Source of the DNA: Croceicoccus marinus
GTDB lineage: Bacteria; Pseudomonadota; Alphaproteobacteria; Sphingomonadales; Sphingomonadaceae
DNA: 64,000 nucleotides
Direction: 5' to 3'
Assembly: GCF_001661675.2 (NCBI RefSeq)
Contig: NZ_CP019602.1
Location: 62,001 to 126,000 of the forward strand
Shown here: piece after piece, positions 36,684-44,667 of the stretch
Position numbering within the stretch: position 1 is the stretch's first letter
Layout: each line of letters opens with the position of its first letter
Translations under genes and position numbers: made by a program
The notes under the pieces: model-generated
Databases searched by the model: none
What the model saw: only the letters and a program-made list of their open reading frames with translations
Told to the model about the DNA's origin: nothing

Positions 36684-37193
36684 ATGCATGCCGGAGATCG
36701 CCAGCATTATCTGATCGGGCTTGGCTCGAACATGCGGCATGTCCGCCATGGATCTCCGGCGCAGGTCGTCCGCAAGGCCATCGAAAGGCTGCACGCCGCT
36801 TCTGGCTGTACGGTTGAAGCGATGTCCGACATCGTCCGCAGCGCGCCCGTGGGGCCGTCTGCAAGGGAGTATGCGAACGCTGCTTGCGTGGTGGGCTGCG
36901 ACATGTCGCCCAAGGCCATGCTGGCGCACGTCAACGCGATCGAGCATGCTTTCGGCAGGCGGCGCAGCGGCCAGCGCTGGCGGCAGAGGACGCTCGATCT
37001 CGACATATTGCTCTGGAGCGGCGGGAGCCATGCCGCCAGCGATCTGCTGATCCCCCATCCGCAATTGCCCCACCGGGCGTTCGTTCTTGGCCCTGCAGTC
37101 CAGATCGCGGGCGAATGGCGCGATCCGCTGAGCGGACTTTCGCTACGACATCTGCATGCACGCTTGACCCGGCCGCGCCCCCTCCCTAGGTGA
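36684..37193 (+). CDS. folK: 2-amino-4-hydroxy-6-hydroxymethyldihydropteridine pyrophosphokinase
   Basis: The 169-aa HPPK makes the pyrophosphorylated pterin for folate synthesis. YLIGLGSNM opens the domain, and RWRQRTLDLDILLW followed by LLIPHPQLPHRAFVLGP carries the ATP and pterin residues. It is the last core gene before tRNA-Lys; no terminator is obvious after it. Confidence 0.93.
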   Translation: MHAGDRQHYLIGLGSNMRHVRHGSPAQVVRKAIERLHAASGCTVEAMSDIVRSAPVGPSAREYANAACVVGCDMSPKAMLAHVNAIEHAFGRRRSGQRWRQRTLDLDILLWSGGSHAASDLLIPHPQLPHRAFVLGPAVQIAGEWRDPLSGLSLRHLHARLTRPRPLPR

Positions 37194-37225
37194 CCACCCG
37201 CGGACCGCGTATGATCGCGTGGAAC

Positions 37226-37301
37226 GGGCCCTTAGCTCAGTCGGTAGAGCAACTGACTTTTAATCAGTAGGTCGCTGGTTCGAACCCAGCAGGGCTCACC
37301 A
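37226..37301 (+). tRNA. tRNA-Lys(UUU)
   Basis: A full 76-base cloverleaf: a 7-bp acceptor stem (GGGCCCT with AGGGCTC, one G-T pair), D arm TAGCTCAGTCGGTAGAGC, anticodon loop CTTTTAA with anticodon TTT, T loop GGTTCGAACCC, and encoded CCA. It appears intact and lies at the boundary between core genes and the mobile element. Confidence 0.97.
37277..37301 (+). other. probable left attachment site (attL) in the tRNA-Lys 3' end
   Basis: The T arm through CCA is the usual integration target of tyrosine recombinases, and conjugative-element genes begin just beyond it. The matching direct repeat (attR) would lie outside the window, so the exact core is not seen. Confidence 0.4.
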
Positions 37302-37632
37302 CTAACTATCTGTAATATAATGAATATTCTGCGGAACGCTGCTGGCCTGAAACGGCTGGTTCGCGTCTAGGTAGCTCCCTAGGTAGCTTTTGGCTTTCAT
37401 AAAGTTTTTTGGTCCCTATGCGTCCATATGGGTCGTTTTGGTGGTTGTCTGAGCAATCCGGTGCGTTTGATCGGTGTTTTTCCGACTCGGTGGCCGATTA
37501 GTGAACAAACTGTTTCAGCTGCGAGTGAGCGAACCAATTCTGGCCGCGTCTCAAGATTGGATTGGTATCTGGAATTGCGATCAGGCGACCAGTACTAGGG
37601 ATTAGCGTAGAACTTATGGGACCCGTCTGATT
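37302..37632. other. non-coding left-end region of the element
   Basis: About 330 bases, more A+T-rich than the surroundings, with no open frame of note. It holds a direct repeat (37367-37388) and no integrase gene or clear integrase remnant. It may contain arm-type recombinase sites. Confidence 0.5.
37367..37388. repeat. two direct copies of CTAGGTAGCT near attL
   Basis: CTAGGTAGCT occurs at 37367-37376 and 37379-37388, a 12-base period, 66 bases from the tRNA end. Short direct repeats at this distance are typical of arm sites for tyrosine integrases; this role is inferred. Confidence 0.6.
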
Positions 37633-38274
37633 CTACGGCCGCCAATGGCGCAACACGTCGCGCACATATCGCGGTGTTTCGCCATTCTTCGGAATTCCGC
37701 CAGCGCGGCGAACCGCACCGGGTCCAGCATTGTATGCGGCGAGGGCGAGATGGACCACCCCGAACTCATCGAGCATCTGCCGCAAATAGCGGGCTGAGCC
37801 TTCGATGTTTGCTCGCGGATCGAAGCGGTTGGCAACACCCAATTCACGCGCCGTCCCCGCCATCAACTGACCAAGCCCACCGGCCCCTGCCTTGCTGACC
37901 GCGAGTGGATTATAACGGGACTCAGTCCAAACGAGCGCGTCGAGCAAGCCGCCGGGAAGACCAAACCGTGCCTCCATGGCCATGACATGCGGCAAATACA
38001 TAGCACGACGATAATTCGTTGCTTTGCTGCTCCCTAAGGGCCGGGCGGCGACTGTTGCCATTGGCTGGATGGGGTGCACGGGAGTGGCGCCCCCTTCGGC
38101 GCTGCCCTGACCCTGCCGGGCCCAGATCCCATGCTCGACCAGCCGGAATTCTCCGTCGAGGTTTTCAACCCGATAACCTGCTTCCCCGTCGTCACCGTCA
38201 TTGGCAATTGCGGGTGCCCCGAAAGCCATGGCGAGCCCGAAGGCTATTGCTGACAACCAGATTCTTTGGCGCAT
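37633..38274 (-). CDS. lytic transglycosylase (VirB1/SLT-like)
   Basis: A 213-aa secreted protein with signal peptide (cut after GAPAIA). The C-terminal SLT domain shows the catalytic Glu in [15 protein letters not shown], then [17 protein letters not shown] and [12 protein letters not shown]. In conjugative elements such enzymes open peptidoglycan for the secretion channel. It reads toward the tRNA, opposite to the rest of the element, and is divergent from the Toprim gene. Confidence 0.88.
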   Translation of the reverse strand: MRQRIWLSAIAFGLAMAFGAPAIANDGDDGEAGYRVENLDGEFRLVEHGIWARQGQGSAEGGATPVHPIQPMATVAARPLGSSKATNYRRAMYLPHVMAMEARFGLPGGLLDALVWTESRYNPLAVSKAGAGGLGQLMAGTARELGVANRFDPRANIEGSARYLRQMLDEFGVVHLALAAYNAGPGAVRRAGGIPKNGETPRYVRDVLRHWRP

Positions 38275-38403
38275 CTTTCCTGTTCCCGACTGGACGACTC
38301 GAATTAGAACATATATAGAACATCAATTGTTGGAAAGACCATGCGAGCGTGCAGAGTGGAGGCTGCACCGGGACGGGCATCGCTCAATTCGAAAGGCGCG
38401 CCC

Positions 38404-39333
38404 ATGTCCCGAAAGTCCCCGATTTCATCGCTCGAACGCCGTGCACGGCAGATCGTCGAACAGCTTGATGGCACATGGCGCGGCCGGAAGGGCATGTGCT
38501 GCTGCCCCGCCCATGATGACCGCACGCCATCGCTGAGCGTGACACTGGGCCGCCAGGCAATCCTGTTCCATTGCTTTGCCGGCTGCAGCAACGAGGCAGT
38601 CCTCGCCGCCCTCAACCATACCGGCGTCAGGTCTCGGGATTTGTTCGACGCTGACCAAACTGTCGACGAGGGCTATATTCGGCAGTCAGGTCCCGACCAA
38701 AACGCTTGTCGTCTGTGGCGCGAGGCGCACGCTCTCCCGGAATCCCCGGCCAAAGCCTACCTTGGGTCACGCGCGATCGAAATCGCATCGTCTGACCTGC
38801 GCTATCACGAACGCACACCGCTGGGACCGAAGGGGGAGGCCCGTTTCCTGCCCGCGATGCTGGCGGCCGTTCGCAACGACGAAGGCGTCATCGCAGTCCA
38901 TCGGACCTTTCTCGATCCGAACAGCAATCGCCTTGCGAAGTTTGACGGGCCCAAACGCGCGCTGGGCAGCCTGCAGACCGGCGCCGTCCGTCTTGCCATG
39001 CCCCGGGGCGGGAAGCTTGGCTTGGCCGAGGGCATCGAGACCGCGCTCGCCGCAACTCAGCTTTCGGGCATCCCATGCTGGGCGACACTCGGCAACGAAC
39101 GCTTCGGCCTTGTCACGATCCCCCAAAGCGTGCGCGAGCTGTTCCTGTTTCTCGATGCCGATGAAGGCGGCGACCTCGCGCAGGAACGCGCCTGCGGTGC
39201 CTATGCTGCCCCTGGCCGCCGGATCGTGATCCGGCGCCCACGCAAGGCTGGCTACGACTGGGCCGATGTCCTGTGGGCCAGAGAAGGCAAGACCCGGTCC
39301 CGACAGACCAGAGGGGAGGAAGCTCCTGCCTGA
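38404..39333 (+). CDS. Toprim domain, primase-like protein
   Basis: A 309-aa protein with a CHC2-type zinc region (CCCPAHDDRTPSLSV and LFHCFAGCS) and a C-terminal Toprim domain (LGLAEGIETALAA with the catalytic Glu, and FLFLDADEGGD with the acidic pair). This layout resembles conjugative-element primases, thought to prime the transferred strand. ATG 38404 (MSRKSPISSLERR) was chosen; an ATG at 38341 is possible. A terminator follows at once. Confidence 0.85.
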   Translation: MSRKSPISSLERRARQIVEQLDGTWRGRKGMCCCPAHDDRTPSLSVTLGRQAILFHCFAGCSNEAVLAALNHTGVRSRDLFDADQTVDEGYIRQSGPDQNACRLWREAHALPESPAKAYLGSRAIEIASSDLRYHERTPLGPKGEARFLPAMLAAVRNDEGVIAVHRTFLDPNSNRLAKFDGPKRALGSLQTGAVRLAMPRGGKLGLAEGIETALAATQLSGIPCWATLGNERFGLVTIPQSVRELFLFLDADEGGDLAQERACGAYAAPGRRIVIRRPRKAGYDWADVLWAREGKTRSRQTRGEEAPA

Positions 39334-39336
39334 TTG

Positions 39337-39364
39337 AGGCCCCGACGAGGTGAGGGCCTTTTTC
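39337..39364 (+). terminator. Rho-independent terminator after the Toprim gene
   Basis: AGGCCC and GGGCCT form a 6-bp stem around an 11-base loop, followed by TTTTTCT. It ends 13 bases before the next ATG. Confidence 0.65.
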
Positions 39365-39377
39365 TCAGGAGGTCCAT

Positions 39378-42300
39378 ATGTCCCAGTCAGCCCTTCAGTT
39401 CGAATTTTCCGAGCCTTCGGAACCACTGGTCCTTTCGGCGGCGCGTCAGCTTGCCGATCTTCTCGCATCGGGTGCGGCGTTGACCCGCCGCGTCATCAGC
39501 GATGCGCTGAGCGAACAATTAGGTGGCAGCGATGCCGACGGACGCTGGTCACTGACCGACGCGCACGCAGTGCTCGAACTGGCGCAGGTCCTCTGGCTGA
39601 TTGGCAAATCCGACCTTCTGGTCACCACGCCGCCCGATCATGCCGACCAGGCGTTCGCGGGACTCGAAGCACAAATTCCCACCCAGACCAGCCGTAGCGA
39701 GGAGCAGGTCGAGCTCCAGCAGTTTGCGACCCCGCCACGGCTTGCCTGGCTTGCCGCCCGCGCTTGTGCCCTGACCAAGGATGACCGCGTGCTCGAACCG
39801 TCGGCGGGCACCGGCATGCTCGCGATCTGGGCGGCAAAGGCAGGCGCTACGCTCGATCTGAACGAAATTTCTGCGTCGCGCAGATCGTGCCTTGCCGCCT
39901 TGTTCCCGCAAGCGATGGTGACCGGACACGATGGCGAACTGATCGACGAACTGCTCGCGCCCGATTGTTTGCCCAGCGTGGTGATTATGAACCCGCCCTT
40001 CTCGTGGAGCGCCGAACGCGGCCATGACGGCCGGACCGGTGCGCGCCATCTGCGTTCGGCATTCGCGCGGCTTCGACCCGGCGGTCGCCTGGTTGCGATC
40101 ATGCCCGAGTGGTTCGACCTGCACCTTTTCGTGGCCAAGCTGCGCGGTCCGGTCACCCCGTTGCTCAATGTCACAATCGACGGCGGTTTCCGAAAATCGG
40201 GAACGGGTATCGCAACGCGGCTGCTGGTGATCGAGAAGGCTGACCGTGATGTCGCGATCGCCACGGCCCGCACCAGCGATCTTGCCGAGATCGCGGAGCT
40301 GATCGATGCGCTCCCGGTTCGCGAAAGTCCGGGTACACCGCTGCCTCTCATCCCGGTCCGAGCAATCGGCGCGCTCCGGTTGGTTCCGCAAGCGCGACGA
40401 ACGCCGCTAGCTCCTCCCGTTCGTTCTGCACCAACCTCGGAAGCGGCACCGGTCTGTTACGAGGCGCTTGCCGAACCTGCGCCGATTGATGAGCAGGTCG
40501 GGCATTACTTGCCCTATCGCCCGAGCCGGGTCGTCATCGTAGATGCGGCCATGCACCCCACCGTACTGGTGGAATCGGTCGCGATGGGCTCGATCGCCGC
40601 GCCAATCCCCGATGCCGTCCCGCAACTGCCGGCAGGGCTTATCGCCAAGGGCCTGCTTTCAGCCGCCCAGGCCGAAACGCTGATCTATGCCGCCAATGCC
40701 CATGCGCGCGATATTGCCGGGACGTTCGAACCCGAAGACGAGGGCTGTGCTCTCAAACCCAGCACCGACGGCAAGGCCTATCGCATGGGCTATTTCCTCG
40801 GCGACGGGACCGGTGCCGGCAAGGGCCGACAGGTCGCCAGCGTGATTCTCGATCGCTGGGTGCGCGGCGAGCGCCGTCATATCTGGATCTCGAAGAACGA
40901 GGCGTTGCTGGAAGACGCGCGCCGCGACTGGAGCGCGCTCGGCGGACTGCCGCTCGATATTCAGCCACTTGCCACCTGGAAGCTTGGTACACCCATCACG
41001 ATGCCCGAAGGCATCCTGTTCGTCACTTATCCGACGCTGCGTTCGGGTCGCGGCGATGCCACGCGGCTCGAACAGATCCTTGCATGGGCGGGCGACGACT
41101 TCGACGGGGTCATCGTATTCGACGAGGCCCATGCCATGGCGGGCGCAGCCGGCGGCGAGGGTGCGCGCGGCAAGGTCAAAGGCTCCGAGCAGGGCATTGC
41201 CGGCATTCGGTTGCAGAATCTCCTGCCGCGTGCCCGCGTCGTCTATGCCTCGGCGACGGGTGCATCCGATGTCAACAATCTTGCCTACGCCACCCGGCTC
41301 GGTCTCTGGGGTCCCGAGACCGCGTTCCCCGATCGCGTGAGCTTCGTCGCCGACATTCGTCAGGGCGGGATCGCGGCGATGGAACTGGTGGCTCGCGACC
41401 TGAAGGCGCTCGGCCTCTACACGGCCCGCGCACTGTCGTTCGCCGGCGTCGAATACGATGTGCTCGAACATTGCCTGACCCCGGACCAGATCGCGGTGTA
41501 TGACGCTTATGCCGATGCCTGGGCAATCATTCATGCAAACCTCAAGGACGCGCTCGAGGCCACGCGCATTGTCGACGCCGACAGCGGCGATACGCTCAAT
41601 GGCGGCGCCAAGGCTGCTGCGCTTTCGGTCTTCGAAGGCACCAAGCAGCGATTTTTCGCCCAGCTACTCCTCTCGATGAAATTGCCAAGCCTGCTGCCGG
41701 CCATCGAGGCTGCGTTGGGAGCGGACAATTCGGTCGTCATCCAGCTGGTCTCGACATCGGAAGCCATGCTTGATCGCCGACTTGCCGAACTGTCCGACGC
41801 CGAACGCGCGTCACCCGAGATTGATCTGAGTCCGGCCTCGTTTGTGATCGATTACCTCGAAAAGAGCTTCCCGGTTCGCCTGATGGCGGTCTTTAGCGAC
41901 GAGAACGGCAACCCTAGGTCGGAACCAATGAGCGACGAAGAGGGCCGTCCGGTGCTGTGCCGCAGCGCGCTTGCGGCCCGTGACCGTATGATCGAGCAAC
42001 TCTGCGCCTTGCCGCCGATCGCCACCGCGCTCGATGCAATCCTCGAGCGCTTCGGCACCGACAAGGTCGCCGAAGTGACCGGGCGCAGCCGCCGGCTCGT
42101 CATCGGACCGGACGGGAGCCAGGTTCTCCAGTCGCGTTCGGCCCGCTCCAACGTGGCCGAGACCCGCGCCTTCATGGATGGCACGAAGCGCATCCTCGTC
42201 TTTTCCGATGCGGGTGGAACCGGTCGGTCCTACCATGCCGATCTCGATTGCCCAAACCGGGAACGCCGCGTGCATTTCCTGCTCGAACCGGGCTGGCGCG

Positions 42301-43616
42301 CTGATGCCGCGATCCAGGGTCTGGGTCGCACCAATCGCACCAACCAGGCCTCGGCCCCGCTGTTCCGTCCGGTCACCACCGATGTGCGCGGCGAGCGCCG
42401 CTTTATCTCGACGATTGCGCGCCGGCTCGACAGTCTGGGTGCGCTGACCCGCGGTCAGCGCCAGACAGGTGGGCAGAACCTGTTCGATCCTGCCGACAAT
42501 CTTGAAAGTTCTTATGCCAGGGAAGCGCTGGTCCGCTGGTTCGGCCTGCTGTTCGAAGGGAAGCTCGGCGCCGTCAGTCTCGACCGCTTCGAGCAATTGA
42601 CAGGCCTGCGGATCGCGGCCCCTGACGGCAGCATGGTCGACGACCTGCCGCCGATCCAGCGCTGGCTTAACCGGATCCTCGCCCTGCCGATCGGCCTGCA
42701 GAACGCGATCTTCGATGAATATCTCGCCCTCGTCGAAGCGCGCGTCGATGCGGCGCGACAGGCGGGTACGCTCGACCTTGGCGTTGAGACGATCCCTGTC
42801 GAAAGTTTTGAAATTCTGTCCGACACGCTCCTGCGCACCGATCGCGTATCTGGCGCGACCACGCATCTACTCGAAATCGAGATCGCCCGCGCGCTTCGTC
42901 CGCTGTCGCTCGAACGCCTCGATGTGTTTCACGGGATCGACGACAAGCACCATCGCTGCTTGCGCAATGCGCGTTCAGGCCGGGTCGCACTCCTCGTGCC
43001 CGCCCGCAGCCTGCTGACCGATGAGGGCGAACGCATCCGCCGCCACGAACTGATCCGACCCTTGAAGCACACCTACTTGTCGGACGATGTGCTGGCTGAA
43101 AGCTGCTGGGAGGACATGGGCGTTGCCGCATTCCAGGCAGCCTGGAACGGGGAAGTCGCCGAAGCTGGCGCCAGCCTGAAGCGCGAACGGCTCTACCTTG
43201 CCACTGGCCTGCTGCTGCCGGTCTGGGACAAGCTTCCCGCCGAGCATGTGCGGGTCAGCCGGATTGCGGCGAGCGATGGCCGCTCGCTGATCGGCCGCGA
43301 GGTGCTGGTCGCCTTCGTTGCCGACTTGTGCCGGACACTTGGTATCGAGGGTGGGCAGGTACTGCCGGTCGGCGAGGTCATCACGGCCGTGCTACAAGCC
43401 GGACGCCCACAGGAAATCGCCGGACCCGATAACCTCATGCTGAAGCGCAGCCTCGTCAACGGTTCGCAGCGGCTCGAGCTTGCCGGGTGGTCGGCCGCGC
43501 GGCTTGATTGGTACAAGGCGCAAGGCTGCTTCACAGAGATCATTCGCTACAAGACACGGCTCTTCGTGCCGACCGACCAGGCGGAGCAGGTCCTCGAGCG
43601 ACTTGCCGTTCGCTAG
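39378..43616 (+). CDS. methyltransferase and strawberry-notch helicase fusion protein
   Basis: A 1,412-aa protein. The N-terminal part (about 110-300) is an adenine-type DNA methyltransferase fold: LEPSAGTGMLAIWAA (SAM motif) and VIMNPPFSW (catalytic NPPF near residue 204). The rest is an SF2 helicase of the strawberry-notch type: DGTGAGKGRQ (Walker A, about 475), FDEAHAMAG (DEAH, about 580), then the C-terminal SNO domain with FSDAGGTGRSYHAD (about 945) and QGLGRTNRTNQ (about 980). Phage P1 DarB, an antirestriction protein, has a related methylase-helicase layout, so protection of incoming DNA is plausible but not proven. TCAGGAGG precedes the start. Confidence 0.88.
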   Translation: MSQSALQFEFSEPSEPLVLSAARQLADLLASGAALTRRVISDALSEQLGGSDADGRWSLTDAHAVLELAQVLWLIGKSDLLVTTPPDHADQAFAGLEAQIPTQTSRSEEQVELQQFATPPRLAWLAARACALTKDDRVLEPSAGTGMLAIWAAKAGATLDLNEISASRRSCLAALFPQAMVTGHDGELIDELLAPDCLPSVVIMNPPFSWSAERGHDGRTGARHLRSAFARLRPGGRLVAIMPEWFDLHLFVAKLRGPVTPLLNVTIDGGFRKSGTGIATRLLVIEKADRDVAIATARTSDLAEIAELIDALPVRESPGTPLPLIPVRAIGALRLVPQARRTPLAPPVRSAPTSEAAPVCYEALAEPAPIDEQVGHYLPYRPSRVVIVDAAMHPTVLVESVAMGSIAAPIPDAVPQLPAGLIAKGLLSAAQAETLIYAANAHARDIAGTFEPEDEGCALKPSTDGKAYRMGYFLGDGTGAGKGRQVASVILDRWVRGERRHIWISKNEALLEDARRDWSALGGLPLDIQPLATWKLGTPITMPEGILFVTYPTLRSGRGDATRLEQILAWAGDDFDGVIVFDEAHAMAGAAGGEGARGKVKGSEQGIAGIRLQNLLPRARVVYASATGASDVNNLAYATRLGLWGPETAFPDRVSFVADIRQGGIAAMELVARDLKALGLYTARALSFAGVEYDVLEHCLTPDQIAVYDAYADAWAIIHANLKDALEATRIVDADSGDTLNGGAKAAALSVFEGTKQRFFAQLLLSMKLPSLLPAIEAALGADNSVVIQLVSTSEAMLDRRLAELSDAERASPEIDLSPASFVIDYLEKSFPVRLMAVFSDENGNPRSEPMSDEEGRPVLCRSALAARDRMIEQLCALPPIATALDAILERFGTDKVAEVTGRSRRLVIGPDGSQVLQSRSARSNVAETRAFMDGTKRILVFSDAGGTGRSYHADLDCPNRERRVHFLLEPGWRADAAIQGLGRTNRTNQASAPLFRPVTTDVRGERRFISTIARRLDSLGALTRGQRQTGGQNLFDPADNLESSYAREALVRWFGLLFEGKLGAVSLDRFEQLTGLRIAAPDGSMVDDLPPIQRWLNRILALPIGLQNAIFDEYLALVEARVDAARQAGTLDLGVETIPVESFEILSDTLLRTDRVSGATTHLLEIEIARALRPLSLERLDVFHGIDDKHHRCLRNARSGRVALLVPARSLLTDEGERIRRHELIRPLKHTYLSDDVLAESCWEDMGVAAFQAAWNGEVAEAGASLKRERLYLATGLLLPVWDKLPAEHVRVSRIAASDGRSLIGREVLVAFVADLCRTLGIEGGQVLPVGEVITAVLQAGRPQEIAGPDNLMLKRSLVNGSQRLELAGWSAARLDWYKAQGCFTEIIRYKTRLFVPTDQAEQVLERLAVR

Positions 43617-43640
43617 TTCGCCTGTCGGCGGGTTTGGCTG

Positions 43641-43955
43641 TTATTCGCAGCCAATCCCGTCATTGTCGCGGTCGAGGTGCCGCCCGTAACCGGGATCGCC
43701 CCGCCTGACCGGTGCTGCGCCTGCCGCCCGTGCGGCGGCGCAGTTCGGGAAATAGGTGCTCGATCCGCTGCTTCGTTGCGGCGGACTGGCCGGCGCGGCG
43801 TTGGACCCGCGGTGGCAGTGCCGCGTTCCCGCCTTGCGATCGTAGTGGCAGCCGTCTGCGGCAAGCCCACCGCCATGCGCCAGAGCAGGAACCGCGTTGC
43901 CAAACATGGCAAGCGGGGTCGCGAGCACCAGGGCGAGTAGCCCGAGAAGTTTCAT
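43641..43955 (-). CDS. secreted YHYH/excalibur-type small protein
   Basis: A 104-aa protein with a signal peptide (cut near PALA). The mature part has a HGGGLAADGCHYDRKAGTRHCH segment, described by its CHYDRK and HCHRG motifs, and ends in the excalibur calcium-binding pattern DRDNDGIGCE. ATG 43955 follows GGGGGAA. It is opposite to its neighbours. It may bind metal in the periplasm; role in the element is unknown. Confidence 0.8.
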   Translation of the reverse strand: MKLLGLLALVLATPLAMFGNAVPALAHGGGLAADGCHYDRKAGTRHCHRGSNAAPASPPQRSSGSSTYFPNCAAARAAGAAPVRRGDPGYGRHLDRDNDGIGCE

Positions 43956-44047
43956 GTCTATTTCCCCCAACGTCGCGATGACAAATCCCCAGATGATGCT
44001 AGCTCTAGCCCCCTAACGCATGATGAAGACAGGAAAATACCGATCGC

Positions 44048-44149
44048 ATGGGGCCGAAGCGGCAGATTGCAGGACCGCTTTTCATGTTGCTGGCGCTGAC
44101 CGCGATGATGCTCGCCATTGGTGAGGGCTGGACCCCGATGAGGAGGTGA
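44048..44149 (+). CDS. 33-aa single-helix membrane peptide
   Basis: A very short frame, MGPKRQIAGPLFMLLALTAM and on to TPMRR, with one hydrophobic segment and a basic start. Its last codons AGG AGG TGA also form the ribosome site for the next small gene, which suggests coupled expression. No family is recognised. Confidence 0.5.
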   Translation: MGPKRQIAGPLFMLLALTAMMLAIGEGWTPMRR

Positions 44150-44154
44150 AGGCG

Positions 44155-44277
44155 ATGTCGAGAAAACCAGAGCCGAAGAAGAGCCTCGCGCTTCGCGTCG
44201 AGTTTAGCCTTTTGCTAACCGCCTGGATCCTATCGCTGGTCTGGATGATCGCGAACGTGGTGCACTGGCTGAACTGA
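44155..44277 (+). CDS. 40-aa single-helix membrane peptide
   Basis: MSRKPEPKKSLALRVEFSLL is followed by a hydrophobic stretch rich in Leu, Trp and Val. AGGAGGTGAAGGCG immediately before the ATG is a strong ribosome site. The stop touches the ATG of the next gene (TGA ATG). It is too short for most gene finders, but spacing on both sides argues it is real. Function unknown. Confidence 0.6.
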   Translation: MSRKPEPKKSLALRVEFSLLLTAWILSLVWMIANVVHWLN

Positions 44278-44532
44278 ATGCGGCAGGACAATCCGATCCG
44301 CAGTCACCGCGTGACAGTATTCTGCGACTGGCTCGAAACCGTGCCGTTCGGCGAGGAATTCGACGAGCGGCCCGAATATGCCTTCTTCACCGACCTCACC
44401 GAGGACGAACTTGTCGCGGCCGAGCACGAACTCGTGCGCCGCTATGCCCGTCTCGCCCACCGCGAGGACCTCCAGGCGCTGACTGCCCAAATGGCGGGAT
44501 TGCGCGCGCTTGCCTCCGACAACGACCCCTGA
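44278..44532 (+). CDS. 84-aa hypothetical acidic protein
   Basis: The protein (MRQDNPIRSHRVTVFCDWLE at its start) is acidic and helical, with FTDLTEDELVAAEHELVRRY in the middle. It starts directly at the previous stop, so it belongs to the same three-gene unit. I do not recognise a domain. Confidence 0.65.
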   Translation: MRQDNPIRSHRVTVFCDWLETVPFGEEFDERPEYAFFTDLTEDELVAAEHELVRRYARLAHREDLQALTAQMAGLRALASDNDP

Positions 44533-44667
44533 CGGTCCGATAGGCAGATGCGCTCACGCTAACGGCGGTTCGCGGGACCAAAATTAGAGGGGAGGGGGCT
44601 TTGCCCTGATTGCGCCCAAGGCTGCCGGTGGTCGGCATGCAAGGTCGCTCAATCAGGAGTATATGCC

